Origin: Hydrococcus rivularis NIES-593
GTDB lineage: Bacteria; Cyanobacteriota; Cyanobacteriia; Cyanobacteriales; Microcystaceae
Length of the DNA stretch: 64,000 bases
NCBI RefSeq assembly: GCF_001904635.1
Contig: NZ_MRCB01000001.1
Coordinates: forward strand, 443,667 to 507,666
Direction: 5' to 3'
Both the position numbers and the translations under genes were made by a program. How positions within the stretch are numbered: position 1 is the stretch's first letter; the number at the start of each line of letters is the position of its first letter. The notes under the pieces are model-generated. The model was not told where the DNA came from and made no database searches. It saw only the letters and a program-made list of their open reading frames with translations. Positions 9,784 through 18,297 of this stretch are shown piece by piece.

Positions 9784-11400
9784 TTAACCATCTCTTTTAG
9801 AAAGTTGTGGCGCGATCGCAGCGGTTGAGGATAGGGCTTTTGACCAGTTAGTCTCAAAAAAGCTTTCTTGTTGTTGCACGATGACGGGGATGGCAGCGCG
9901 AACTTTCGTTGCGATTTCTACCGTCTTCACATCATAGGTATTCGTCGCCAACTTAGGATACAAACCGATACCGACAATCGGAATCAACAGACAGACAGTG
10001 ATAAATATCTCGCGAGGCTTTGCGTCGGCTTGAAATTTTTCTAGCATCAATTCCGGATTGTTTTTTCCATAGAAGACAACTCGTAGCATTGACAGCAGAT
10101 AAATAGGGGTCAGAATCAACCCTACAGCCGTCAGGAAGATCGTCACGACTTTAAAGGGAGAAGTGTAAACATCGCTGGTGGCGACTCCGAGGAACACCGT
10201 CAACTCGCCTACAAAACCACTCATGCCTGGCAACGCCAAAGAGGCCATTGAAGCTGCGGTGAAGAGGGCAAAAATCTTGGGCATAGACTTGGCCAACCCC
10301 CCCATTTCATCCATCATCAGCGTATGAGTGCGATCGTAGGTACTACCGCACAGGAAGAAGAGGGCAGCAGCAATCAAGCCGTGAGAAACCATTTGCAGTA
10401 CTGCGCCATTGATTCCCAAGTCGGTAAAGGCAGCGATACCGATGAGGATGAATCCCATGTGAGAAATGGAGGAGGAAGCGAGACGGCGCTTGAGGTTGGT
10501 TTGTCCGAAGGCAGCCAATGCACCGTAGACGACGTTGATTACGCCGAGAATAGCTAGCACAGGAGCAAATTTAACGTGAGCGTGAGGCAGCATTTCCATA
10601 TTCATGCGGATCAGCCCATAGCCGCCCATTTTCAGCAACACTCCGGCTAGAATCATGGAAACTGGCGCAGATGCCTCGCTATGTGCGTCGGGAAGCCAAG
10701 TATGTAAGGGAAAGATCGGTAATTTGACTCCAAAGGCAATCAGAAAACCTGCATAGGCGAGTACTTCTAGTGCAAGGGGGAATTGCTTCATTCCCAACTG
10801 AGTCATATTAAAGGTAACGTTTCCGCCATAGAATGCCATGCCTAAAGCGGCAACCAGGATAAAAATAGAAGCTAGCGCGGTATAGAGAATAAACTTAGTA
10901 GCGGCGTAGAGGCGCTTGTTGCCTCCCCAAATAGAGATCAGTATATAGACGGGTACTAATTCTAACTCCCACATGAGGAAGAATAGCAATAAATCTTGAG
11001 CGGCAAACACCCCGATTTGGGCGCTATATAATACCAGCATCAAGAAATAGAATAGTTTTGGCTTGCGCTCGATCTTCCAAGAGGCGAGAAGTGCCAGGGT
11101 ACTAATTAATCCCGATAAAACAATTAATGGCATTGATATGCCATCAATGCCAACCGTCCAATTTAATCCGATTTGGGGAAGCCAAGAATAGGTTTCAACA
11201 AGTTGAAAGTTAGTATCGCGAAAGTCGTAGTTGCTCCAAAAAGCGTAGATTATTAGGGCGAAATTTGCTAAACCTACTCCTAGTGCATACCAGCGAACGG
11301 TTTTGCCATCTTTGTCGGGAATGAAGGGAATTGCCAAAGAGGCTAGTAGGGGAAAAAGAATGGTGGCAGTTAGCCACGGCAGTTGAAAGTTGTCCATCAT
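9784..11400 (-). CDS. ndhD: NAD(P)H-quinone oxidoreductase subunit 4 (NdhD)
   Basis: NdhD is one of the antiporter-like proton-pumping membrane subunits of NDH-1, used in respiration and cyclic electron flow in the thylakoid membrane. The 538-residue protein is almost wholly hydrophobic, with about 14 helices. It carries the conserved Glu in [12 protein letters not shown], the Lys in [18 protein letters not shown] and the [10 protein letters not shown] motif, all typical of complex I antiporter-like subunits. Sequence and length favour the NdhD1/NdhD2 (respiratory/cyclic) type over the CO2-uptake types. It is not next to an ndhF. A strong terminator follows it. Start is ATG 11400, with a second ATG at 11397. 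Confidence 0.95.
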   Translation of the reverse strand: MMDNFQLPWLTATILFPLLASLAIPFIPDKDGKTVRWYALGVGLANFALIIYAFWSNYDFRDTNFQLVETYSWLPQIGLNWTVGIDGISMPLIVLSGLISTLALLASWKIERKPKLFYFLMLVLYSAQIGVFAAQDLLLFFLMWELELVPVYILISIWGGNKRLYAATKFILYTALASIFILVAALGMAFYGGNVTFNMTQLGMKQFPLALEVLAYAGFLIAFGVKLPIFPLHTWLPDAHSEASAPVSMILAGVLLKMGGYGLIRMNMEMLPHAHVKFAPVLAILGVINVVYGALAAFGQTNLKRRLASSSISHMGFILIGIAAFTDLGINGAVLQMVSHGLIAAALFFLCGSTYDRTHTLMMDEMGGLAKSMPKIFALFTAASMASLALPGMSGFVGELTVFLGVATSDVYTSPFKVVTIFLTAVGLILTPIYLLSMLRVVFYGKNNPELMLEKFQADAKPREIFITVCLLIPIVGIGLYPKLATNTYDVKTVEIATKVRAAIPVIVQQQESFFETNWSKALSSTAAIAPQLSKRDG

Positions 11401-11563
11401 AACATAAGGAAAAATACTTATTTATTCCTCTTGTCATTATATTAAGTTTTGTAAAAATTAGAGAAGAGGGAGAATACCCAATCTTTGCGATCGCTTGGCT
11501 CGGAAATAAGTAATTACACGCATAGGACGATGAGGAGACGGGGAGACTGGGGAGAGGGGGAAA

Positions 11564-11611
11564 CTCCGAGACAATTAACTACTGACTACTAACTACTAAC
11601 CACTAACAAAT
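11564..11611 (+). repeat. Dispersed 48-bp repeat, copy 1
   Basis: This stretch, beginning CTCCGAGACAATTAACTACT, is the exact reverse complement of 28904-28951 over all 48 bases. It precedes mazG, and a G/A-rich tract (gggagactggggagag) lies just before it. The second copy is flanked by the matching pyrimidine-rich tract, so the repeated unit is probably larger and less well conserved outside the 48 bases. Confidence 0.85.
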
Positions 11612-11626
11612 GACAAATGACAAATG
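11606..11626 (+). repeat. Short tandem heptamer repeat (ACAAATG)x3
   Basis: Three perfect tandem copies of ACAAATG run into the longest possible mazG frame. A similar tract with one variant unit lies at 36471-36497. Heptameric short tandem repeats of this kind (STRR) are well known in cyanobacterial genomes. The tract makes the ATG at 11617 a doubtful start for mazG. Confidence 0.8.
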
Positions 11627-11673
11627 ACCAAAATCTAGTTAAGAATAATGAAGTGACCTTTGCAATTAACCTC

Positions 11674-12525
11674 ATGTCTAGCTCTCAAGAAACGACGAAC
11701 CAGACTTACCAAGCGATATTAGAAGCGCTAGAACAGTTAATTAAAGTCGTTGCTCGATTGCGATCGCCCGATGGAGGATGTCCCTGGGATTTGGCACAAA
11801 CCTCACAAACGCTAATTCCCTACGTTATAGAAGAAGCTTATGAAGTCGTCGATGCGATCGCCACTGAAGATCCCGACGCGATCGCAGAAGAATTAGGAGA
11901 TTTACTCTTACAAGTCATTCTACAAGCACAAATCGCCAGCGAATCCGGTCAGTTTACTCTCAAAGAAGTCGCCCAGGGCATTACCCAGAAACTCATCCGC
12001 CGCCATCCTCACGTTTTCGGCGACGTAACTGTAGAAGATGCGGAACAAGTGCATCACAATTGGGAAAAAATCAAAGCCGCAGAAAAGGGAGAAACGCCAA
12101 AAGAATTCCGATCGCTCAGTCGTAAAATCAGTCGCTATGCGCGTACTTTGCCACCGCTGATGGCAGGAATGAAAATTTCTCAGAAAGCTGCCGCAGCTGG
12201 ATTTGAATGGGATAATGTAGAAGGAGTTTGGGAAAAGTTTGAGGAAGAATTAGCAGAATTGAAAGAAGCTCTGCAAACCGAAGATAAGACCCACCAGGAA
12301 GCAGAATTAGGCGACGTTCTTTTTACTTTAATCAATATAGCTCGCTGGTATGGGTTAGATCCCTCTGAAGCTTTACGAGAGACGAATCGACGGTTTATTC
12401 AACGCCTCTCTAAAATGGAAACGTTTGCCGAACGCCCTTTGACGGACTATACGCTAGATGAGTTAGAGCGTCTTTGGCAAAAAGCAAAAGCCCACTTAAA
12501 CGGTGAGTGGCGATCGAACGATTGA
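11674..12525 (+). CDS. mazG: Nucleoside triphosphate pyrophosphohydrolase MazG
   Basis: MazG hydrolyses NTPs and dNTPs to monophosphates and pyrophosphate. The family hallmark is visible twice: LRSPDGGCPWD, EEAYEVVDAI and EELGDLLLQ in the first MazG domain, and EELAELKEAL with EAELGDVLFTLIN in the second. The metal-binding Glu residues are kept in both, as in the duplicated E. coli-type MazG. The frame is open from an ATG at 11617, but that ATG lies inside a heptamer repeat; starting at 11674 (MSSSQETT) brings the CPWD motif to a family-like distance from the N-terminus. Neither start has a good ribosome-binding site. Confidence 0.92.
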   Translation: MSSSQETTNQTYQAILEALEQLIKVVARLRSPDGGCPWDLAQTSQTLIPYVIEEAYEVVDAIATEDPDAIAEELGDLLLQVILQAQIASESGQFTLKEVAQGITQKLIRRHPHVFGDVTVEDAEQVHHNWEKIKAAEKGETPKEFRSLSRKISRYARTLPPLMAGMKISQKAAAAGFEWDNVEGVWEKFEEELAELKEALQTEDKTHQEAELGDVLFTLINIARWYGLDPSEALRETNRRFIQRLSKMETFAERPLTDYTLDELERLWQKAKAHLNGEWRSND

Positions 12526-12576
12526 TGATTCACAATTGTTAATTTTGGTTTCGAGCAACTAACTTCAGTTACTGTT

Positions 12577-13215
12577 ATGACAATTGACAAAAAAGATTTA
12601 ACGACAACCGATCGCTCTCAATCCGAACCAACCAACTCTCAAAAAGCTCGAACTACTGCAAGGTCTAAATTTTGGCAATCTGTTTGGGAAAATCTGCAAA
12701 TTGTCATTATTGCCCTAGTTATTGCCTTCTTAATTCGGACTTTTATTGCGGAACCTCGCTATATTCCCTCTGATTCTATGTTGCCGACGCTACAGGAGGG
12801 CGATCGCCTGGTGGTAGAAAAAGTTTCTTATTATTTTCATCCGCCGCGACGAGGCGATATTATCGTGTTTGAACCGCCTTCGCAATTACAAATGCAAGGC
12901 TATGAAAAAGACCAAGCGTTTATCAAACGAGTTATCGCTCAAGCGGGTGAAATTGTTTCCGTTGATAATGGCACTGTATACATTAATGATAAGCCTTTGC
13001 AAGAGAACTATATCCTCGACCCTCCCAACTATAATTTACCACCTCTAAAAGTCCCTGAAGGTCATTTATTCGTTATGGGAGATAATCGCAACAATAGCAA
13101 TGATTCCCATATTTGGGGATTTTTGCCCCAGCAAAATGCGATCGGTCGTGCTATTTTTCGTTTTTATCCTTTCAATAAAATTGGTGGGGTAGCTTCGATC
13201 GCGCCCCGGCGCTAG
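12577..13215 (+). CDS. lepB: Signal peptidase I
   Basis: Type I signal peptidase removes signal peptides from exported proteins on the outer face of the membrane. The 212-residue product has one N-terminal membrane helix (IVIIALVIAFLIRTFIA), the catalytic Ser in IPSDSMLPTL, the catalytic Lys in FIKRVIA, and the box GDNRNNSNDSHIWG. Size and single membrane anchor match the cyanobacterial LepB proteins. It follows mazG by about 50 bases on the same strand and could be cotranscribed with it. A perfect inverted repeat lies 51 bases downstream. Confidence 0.96.
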   Translation: MTIDKKDLTTTDRSQSEPTNSQKARTTARSKFWQSVWENLQIVIIALVIAFLIRTFIAEPRYIPSDSMLPTLQEGDRLVVEKVSYYFHPPRRGDIIVFEPPSQLQMQGYEKDQAFIKRVIAQAGEIVSVDNGTVYINDKPLQENYILDPPNYNLPPLKVPEGHLFVMGDNRNNSNDSHIWGFLPQQNAIGRAIFRFYPFNKIGGVASIAPRR

Positions 13216-13266
13216 AAGCAGGAAGTTGTGGATTTGGCGCGATCGCGAGAATAATTGACATCATCA

Positions 13267-13291
13267 CTTGTTGCAAATTATTTGCAACAAG
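13267..13291 (+). promoter_or_regulatory. Perfect 11-bp inverted repeat between lepB and the Crp/Fnr gene
   Basis: CTTGTTGCAAA and TTTGCAACAAG are perfect complements around a 3-base centre. The repeat starts 51 bases after the lepB stop and ends 35 bases before the Crp/Fnr start. It is followed by an A/T-rich run without a clean T tract. It could be a terminator for lepB or an operator for the dimeric regulator gene next to it. A related hairpin (TTTGTTGC/GCAACAAA) lies at 21731-21753. Confidence 0.6.
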
Positions 13292-13326
13292 TTTAAAATT
13301 TAAAAGCGATAAATTTATCTGTTCTC

Positions 13327-13950
13327 GTGCCAGTCGCGTTGTCACTTATGCAAACTACTCTAGCCAACGGCAAAAGGCTACATACATTTAAACCGCGCGA
13401 TCTCATTCCGCTAATGAGAGATGTTATCTGGTTCTTGCAACAAGGAGCAGTAAAAACCCTGACTTGGAACGAAGAAGGCACATTAATAACGCTAGGATAC
13501 TGGGGAACTGGGGACGTAGTAGGTCAGCCATTCTCTCAAATAGTTCCTTATCAAATTCAATGTTTGACTCGCGTCAAAGCGGCTTGTATTTCTTTGCATC
13601 AGTGGAATTGGTCGTCGGATGCCGTTCGTCGCCACATCCAGCAAACAGAGGAACTCTTGTATATTCTCCGCTCGGATCGAATTCCTCAACGCTTATTCAA
13701 AATCCTAATTTGGTTGGCACAAAAATTCGGTCGGAAGGTTCAACAAGGCCAGTTAATTGAGTTACCGCTGACTCATCAAGAATTGGCGGAAGTGGCTGGT
13801 ACGACGAGGGTAACCGTAACCAAGCTACTCAATCAATTTGAACGCAAAGGAACGATTTATCGTCCTTACCGCCATGCAATTGTGGTGCGATCTTCTAACC
13901 CTTATTACCAAGCTGAGTTCGATCGCAACAAGATCGAGACTATGCCTTGA
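13327..13950 (+). CDS. Crp/Fnr-family transcriptional regulator
   Basis: A 207-residue DNA-binding regulator. The N-terminal part is a cNMP-like beta-barrel of reduced size, followed by a dimerisation helix (QQTEELLYILRSDRIPQRLFKIL) and a Crp-type winged helix containing LTHQELAEVAGTTRVTVTKLLNQFE. The recognition helix TTRVTVTKLL resembles that of NtcA, but the sensor domain is much less alike, so I do not call it NtcA. The first possible start is GTG at 13327; an in-frame ATG lies at 13348. It overlaps the 3' end of the convergent response-regulator gene by 11 bases. Confidence 0.88.
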   Translation: MPVALSLMQTTLANGKRLHTFKPRDLIPLMRDVIWFLQQGAVKTLTWNEEGTLITLGYWGTGDVVGQPFSQIVPYQIQCLTRVKAACISLHQWNWSSDAVRRHIQQTEELLYILRSDRIPQRLFKILIWLAQKFGRKVQQGQLIELPLTHQELAEVAGTTRVTVTKLLNQFERKGTIYRPYRHAIVVRSSNPYYQAEFDRNKIETMP

Positions 13951-15829
13951 CAGAATCATTATTTCGTGATATGTGATGGCTTGATGCTTCTGCCAATCTT
14001 TGCAGAAGTTTCAATCGCTCTAGACGATTGATAATACGAGCGATCAATTCGGGACCAACCACGGGTTTGCTAACAAAATCATCGGCACCAGCAGCAAATA
14101 CCCGATCGACCAACTTAGGGTTAATATTTGCCGTCAGAACGATAATGGGCAATCCTCCCCAATGACTATCGTTGCGAATCACTTGACACAGTTCGATGCC
14201 ATTAACGTGAGGCATTTTAAGATCCAAAATCAGCAAATCGGGAGCAACGGCTTCGAGGGTTTCCCAAAATCGACGAGGATCGTCGAGGGTCGTAACTTTG
14301 AGTCCCCAAGGTTCGAGCAAGGTTCGCAAAATCGCCAAAATTTTGGGATCGTCGTCTACAACCATCACGTGAGCATCGGGCGGTTTTCCCCGGTGCAGCA
14401 CCCGATCGATCGCGTTGAGGACTTGAGCGGGAGACATTGGCTTTTGCAGGAAGGCACACCCTCCCGAACGAACGAATTCGAGCCGTTCTTCCAAACCATC
14501 TCGATCTGTAAAGATTAAAACGGGGACGGGAGGTCTTTGATGCGCTAGTTGTGCGACAAACTCGAAACTTTCTTCAGGGGACTCGGATAGAAAAGGTTCG
14601 AGCAGCACGACATTAGGGCTTCGATCTTCGAGAATTTCTCTGGCGAGCAAGAGGCTGGTAGCATTTTCTGCCTCCATTCCCCAGCTTTCGGCTTCTTTAG
14701 CCAACTGTTGTGCGAGTTGACGATCGCTCTCCACCACCAATAGAAAGGGGCGCTCCTCTGGCTGAATTGTTCCTTCGGACAAAGAACTTTCCGAGGCGCG
14801 ATCGATTTCGCGGCGCAAGGCTTTCACAAGCCGATGCAGCCGCAGGGTTTCTTTTTCTTCCCACAAGCGATCGACTTGCAGCAATTGTTCGATTTTTCGC
14901 GCCAATTGAGACCCTTTAGATAACCCAAACGTGCCCAAGGCACCTGCTAAGGTATGAGCTTCTTGTTCGGCTTGCTCTTGCAGTTGTCGATCGTGCGATC
15001 GCGCCAAGAGAACTGTAGCTACTTGCTCTATGACTTCCAACTGCTCGTAAATCCTAGATTGAAACCGCTTCCAAACCTCGGCTACGCCTGTTAGCGTCTG
15101 CTGTCGAGGATCGTCGTCGCCAATGTTTTCTGCCGATTCGGGCAAACACGTCCGATCTTGTTCTTTGAGGCGGTAACCGATGCCATAAACGGTTTCGATG
15201 ATATCCGCCGGAGCGCCGATGGCTTTAAGTTTGTGGCGGAGTTCTTTAATGTGGGTTCTGACGGCGTTTTCTCCGGGCAACTTCTCGAATTCCCAGAGAT
15301 GGTCGAGAATGGCACCGCAGCTAAACACGCGGCGGGGATTGCGTAAAAAAAGCTCCAGGATAGCGTATTCTTTTGGCGTCAGGGATAGAGGGTGTTCTTC
15401 GTAGGTGACTTCATAGGTACTCGGTTCGAGTTGTAAGTCGCCCCACTTGAGCACGGGGAGCGAGGCAGAACTTCCCCGACGTAAGAGCGCCCGAACGCGA
15501 GCTAACAACTCCTGCGAATCGATGGGTTTGAGAAGATAATCGTCAGCTCCTGCGTCTAATCCGGCGACCCCACTTTGGCTGCTGTCCGCTCTGGTTAACA
15601 GAAGAATCGGTAACGTTTGACCGCTAGAGCGGATTTGCTTGCACAGACTAATCCCATCGAGTTTTGGTAAGGTAGCGTCTACGATAATTAGATCGTAGGG
15701 AAAGACATCGATTAACTCCCATGCCGTTTCTCCATCGCTGACGGTTTCAACGATATAGTTTTGGCTCGAGAGAATTCTGTCAAGCGATTTGGCAGTTAGC
15801 TCGTCATTTTCTACCACAAGAATTTTCAT
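13940..15829 (-). CDS. Five-module response regulator (REC-wHTH-HPt-REC-REC)
   Basis: A 629-residue two-component protein. Residues 1-120 are an OmpR-type receiver with the phospho-acceptor Asp51 (DLIIVDATLPKLDG) and Lys101. A winged-helix DNA-binding domain follows (about 127-228). Next comes an HPt-like helical domain with His in QEAHTLAGALGTFG. The second receiver (about 360-480) has Glu where Asp is expected (VVLLEPFLS) but keeps FLQKP. The third (about 490-605) is intact (LLILDLKMPHVNG, FVSKP). This is a phosphorelay packed in one DNA-binding protein, a layout seen in other cyanobacteria. No sensor kinase is adjacent, so signal and target genes are unknown. Confidence 0.93.
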   Translation of the reverse strand: MKILVVENDELTAKSLDRILSSQNYIVETVSDGETAWELIDVFPYDLIIVDATLPKLDGISLCKQIRSSGQTLPILLLTRADSSQSGVAGLDAGADDYLLKPIDSQELLARVRALLRRGSSASLPVLKWGDLQLEPSTYEVTYEEHPLSLTPKEYAILELFLRNPRRVFSCGAILDHLWEFEKLPGENAVRTHIKELRHKLKAIGAPADIIETVYGIGYRLKEQDRTCLPESAENIGDDDPRQQTLTGVAEVWKRFQSRIYEQLEVIEQVATVLLARSHDRQLQEQAEQEAHTLAGALGTFGLSKGSQLARKIEQLLQVDRLWEEKETLRLHRLVKALRREIDRASESSLSEGTIQPEERPFLLVVESDRQLAQQLAKEAESWGMEAENATSLLLAREILEDRSPNVVLLEPFLSESPEESFEFVAQLAHQRPPVPVLIFTDRDGLEERLEFVRSGGCAFLQKPMSPAQVLNAIDRVLHRGKPPDAHVMVVDDDPKILAILRTLLEPWGLKVTTLDDPRRFWETLEAVAPDLLILDLKMPHVNGIELCQVIRNDSHWGGLPIIVLTANINPKLVDRVFAAGADDFVSKPVVGPELIARIINRLERLKLLQRLAEASSHHISRNNDSVKA

Positions 15830-16060
15830 CGCCGATGTTTCTGATTTGCGCCCCCTTTTTAGAACCTAGCAGATCTGCACTCAACTATGCCCAACTCAAT
15901 TATCAAGCTTTATCTTTTGCCAAAAATCTTTAAACTGCGATCGCGCCCGCTACCAATTTGATGAGTCGAGAGAGGCATCTGGCGATCGCAAACTGTAAGG
16001 CGGGCACTTGAAATAAGATTGAATGGGAAATTTTACTTTTGCCTTTTTCCTTTCTCCTTA

Positions 16061-16396
16061 TCAAACCCTTTCGTCAAATTTTGTATAAAAACCGCCGTAT
16101 TTTATCCAATATTGCTTGAGATCGCTATGAGGAGGAGTATGCAAGCTCGCTTTAGCTTGATAGAGAAGAACTTGCCGATGATTTCCAATCCAAACTTTTT
16201 TGATAGGCTCGACAGAAATTAAAGTGCCTCCCAAACTGGCAACGCACTCCTCGAAGCGCTCTACTGCCGAGTATTCTAAGGTTTCAAAAATGAAAAAATT
16301 TCCCGAACAAATCAGGTGGCGACTTCGGATCCAAGCCTGCATTTTTTTGCGAGCTACTGGAGGTAGCATAATGTTTTCAAGTTCCGATACACTCAT
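16061..16396 (-). CDS. cpeR: CpeR-like activator of phycoerythrin genes
   Basis: The 111-residue protein matches my memory of the CpeR family: a short, soluble protein with WIRSRHLICSGNFF, FETLEYSAVERFEECV, LGGTLISVEPIKK and KQYWIKYGGFYTKF. In Fremyella, cpeR is the last gene of cpeCDESTR and is required for expression of the phycoerythrin subunit operon cpeBA. Here it likewise sits last, 53 bases behind cpeT on the same strand, which supports the call. cpeBA itself is not in the window. Its biochemical action is unresolved in the family; a phosphatase-like fold has been suggested. Confidence 0.88.
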   Translation of the reverse strand: MSVSELENIMLPPVARKKMQAWIRSRHLICSGNFFIFETLEYSAVERFEECVASLGGTLISVEPIKKVWIGNHRQVLLYQAKASLHTPPHSDLKQYWIKYGGFYTKFDERV

Positions 16397-16449
16397 CGAT
16401 TAACCCGATCGTTAGACTGTTATACGGACGCGATCGCTCGCATCTCTAC

Positions 16450-17052
16450 TTATGAATCTGATGAAATTACAACGGGAACTTCATCGGCAAAACTCTCTCG
16501 CTTCTCAAATCTCAAAGCTCCCGCAGCCGATCCCCACACCTGCTCGTGGGTATTGACATCCATGCCTCGATCCCAACTGACAAAGGTATTTTCTGTCAGT
16601 TCTACTTCGCTAACTAAGTAGGTTTGGCGACCATTGCGTTCGATCAAACAGCAATTTCCTTCAACATTTCCCCGAAAAATCTCGTTTTCTTTTCTAAAAA
16701 TCATCGAACAGTTATATCGTCTTTGAAGGCAATCGGGAGTAATGGTTTTCAAAATCGCTAAATCTCGTCCCGCACCTGCATAGCACAAGGGATCTTCAAG
16801 GCTGTAATTTTCTACATAGATAGAATCTCCGCGATCGACCAAACGATGAACGCCCTGACGATAGGGACTCCAGAGATCGTAATCATAGGTTTGCTCGGAA
16901 TAAAACCCTATCCCACCAAAAAATTCCCAGGGTAAAGGACGAAAAAACACGCGAATGTGAGCGTAGGTTTTAGGGTCTTCATAGGACTGTTTTTGATTGC
17001 TAAAATCCCCAGCCAGATAACGAGCTAGAGTCAGCATTAAATCGTTTTTCAT
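16450..17052 (-). CDS. cpeT: CpeT/CpcT-type bilin lyase
   Basis: CpcT/CpeT lyases attach, or help attach, bilins to specific Cys residues of phycobiliprotein beta subunits. The 200-residue product has the family start LARYLAGDFSNQKQ, the FFRPLPW strand, the DCLQRRYNCSMIF block and the C-terminal RGMDVNTHEQVWGSAAGALRF. Since it lies between cpeS and cpeR in a phycoerythrin linker operon, the CpeT branch is more likely than CpcT. It begins 10 bases after the cpeS stop, so the two are almost certainly cotranscribed. Confidence 0.93.
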   Translation of the reverse strand: MKNDLMLTLARYLAGDFSNQKQSYEDPKTYAHIRVFFRPLPWEFFGGIGFYSEQTYDYDLWSPYRQGVHRLVDRGDSIYVENYSLEDPLCYAGAGRDLAILKTITPDCLQRRYNCSMIFRKENEIFRGNVEGNCCLIERNGRQTYLVSEVELTENTFVSWDRGMDVNTHEQVWGSAAGALRFEKRESFADEVPVVISSDS

Positions 17053-17062
17053 CCTTTATCCC

Positions 17063-17593
17063 TCATTCTTTTAAAGAACGAATTTCTGAAGAAAAAGAAG
17101 CGGTGACAACTCCCGAACCAGCACTGGTTTTAATCAGCGATACTCGCAAGCGCAAGTTAGGAGTAGCAAACCAAATTCTTTCTTCTGCTGCCGCGCGATC
17201 GTACTCGGTTTCTAGGACGAATACGCTATCTTCGGTAATGTGATATTTTCCCACCGAAGGAATGGTTTCTGCATACCCTTGGTCTCGGAGTAACCGTCCT
17301 TTGGTCGGGTTATCGGCATCGGGAATGGGAACGAGAACTGTCGTTCCTTTGATTAGCTCTTCCTCATTCCAATCCGACTCTCCTTCCCAACTCATGCGAA
17401 AGGGAGAAGTCGCAAGTTGAGGATCGATCTGGTAGGACTTACAGAGGTTAACGACCTCTGGATTATCTTTAGCCAAAGAAACGATATCGATGGTCGAAGT
17501 AACTGCTTCAAAGTGAGCAAAGGCTAGATGATGAGCGCTGCGTTGCGATCGCCAACGTCCTAGAGAAAGTTTTACGAATTCGGTAAGATCCAT
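17063..17593 (-). CDS. cpeS: CpeS-type phycobiliprotein lyase
   Basis: CpeS/CpcS lyases are lipocalin-like proteins that ligate bilins, mainly to Cys-82-type sites of phycobiliproteins. The 176-residue protein begins MDLTEFVKLSLGRWRSQRSAHHLAF, a hallmark of the family, and continues with the beta-barrel strands SWEGESDW, GTTVLVPIPD, LLRDQGYAE and ERIWFATPNLRLRVSL. Its place after the linker genes and just before cpeT agrees with a role in phycoerythrobilin attachment to phycoerythrin. Confidence 0.94.
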   Translation of the reverse strand: MDLTEFVKLSLGRWRSQRSAHHLAFAHFEAVTSTIDIVSLAKDNPEVVNLCKSYQIDPQLATSPFRMSWEGESDWNEEELIKGTTVLVPIPDADNPTKGRLLRDQGYAETIPSVGKYHITEDSVFVLETEYDRAAAEERIWFATPNLRLRVSLIKTSAGSGVVTASFSSEIRSLKE

Positions 17594-17673
17594 TACAAAA
17601 TTGTTGAATTTAGCTAGATAAATTAAAGCAAGAACTCAGTAAAGCAAGATAAAAAGGCTGGCGATCGCTCGGT

Positions 17674-17886
17674 TCATTTTTTTCCCATTAAAGGCGAAGA
17701 ACTCATTTTAATGCCTGCAATCCGACCGCCAAGGCGATCGATCCACTTCATGGTTTGATTGAGTCGAGAGTAGGGAATCATTAGGGTAAAAGTCCCTCGC
17801 CGCTTGAGTTCTTGATGACAGAAACCCGTCACCTCGATCGCGACTTTGCGCTCGTCGAATCTGCCTTGACTAGAAAAACCAATCAT
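17674..17886 (-). CDS. Stand-alone CpcD-like domain protein (small linker candidate) A
   Basis: A 70-residue protein whose C-terminal two thirds fit the CpcD/ApcC linker fold: FTLMIPYSRLNQTMKWIDRLGGRIAGIKM aligns in pattern with the CpcD core (FTKLVPY...QRIQKMGGKIVKVEL). It has no Pfam00427-type linker domain, so it would act like a rod-capping or small accessory linker. It lies inside the cpe operon, 80 bases before cpeS, in the position where cpeE stands in the classical cpeCDESTR operon. I do not know an exact named homologue. Confidence 0.75.
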   Translation of the reverse strand: MIGFSSQGRFDERKVAIEVTGFCHQELKRRGTFTLMIPYSRLNQTMKWIDRLGGRIAGIKMSSSPLMGKK

Positions 17887-17971
17887 GTTAACTAATCTCC
17901 ATAAACCACTGGATTTTAGGAAACTCAGAAGTCAGCTATCGGCTCGATCGCTAAAAACTGTGATAATTGAA

Positions 17972-18187
17972 TTAGCTAATTTCGCTAATCCTGAGAATTT
18001 TTGCGCCCATTCTATGGATGTTTTGAATTTTCTGAGATAGTTGGTCGTAACTCACTTCGTATATGACAGAACTCGTTCTAAAGTTGGGGGCACCAACGGT
18101 ACTTACAGTAATGCGAAAACGTTTGCTTGTATTGCTGTAGGCACTCGTAGACCTGCCTAAAGGAGTCACTCCTTCTGAAGCAGCCAT
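17972..18187 (-). CDS. Stand-alone CpcD-like domain protein (rod-capping linker candidate) B
   Basis: A 71-residue protein with an N-terminal tail rich in Ser and Thr and a CpcD-like domain: KRFRITVSTVG, VIYEVSYDQLSQKIQNIHRMGAKILRISEI. The C-terminal half closely follows the last 50 residues of the cpeD and cpeC products (YNQLSQEYQRIHQQGGVIASITP in CpeC), so it may have arisen by duplication of a linker tail. Expected role: a small linker at the distal end of a phycobilisome rod. It is 110 bases downstream of cpeD, behind a strong hairpin. Confidence 0.8.
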   Translation of the reverse strand: MAASEGVTPLGRSTSAYSNTSKRFRITVSTVGAPNFRTSSVIYEVSYDQLSQKIQNIHRMGAKILRISEIS

Positions 18188-18251
18188 ACAATTGCTCCTA
18201 TGTTTAAAAAACGAATTAAAAATGCAAAAGCGCTCTCAAAAACCAGACAGA

Positions 18252-18278
18252 ATAGAGATGCAAAACCTGCATCTCTAT
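18252..18278 (-). other. Intercistronic hairpin after cpeD
   Basis: ATAGAGATGCA and TGCATCTCTAT form a perfect 11-bp stem with a 5-base loop, 20 bases beyond the cpeD stop. No T tract follows directly on the minus strand (TCTGTCTGGTTTTTG comes after). It could be a partial terminator or a 3' stability element setting the amount of downstream mRNA. Confidence 0.75.
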
Positions 18279-18297
18279 CCAGACAAAATGCCAGAAT

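Noticed and set aside
13327-13950. Crp/Fnr gene as ntcA
   Set aside because: The recognition helix is alike, but the N-terminal sensor domain differs and is shorter, so the specific name is not supported.
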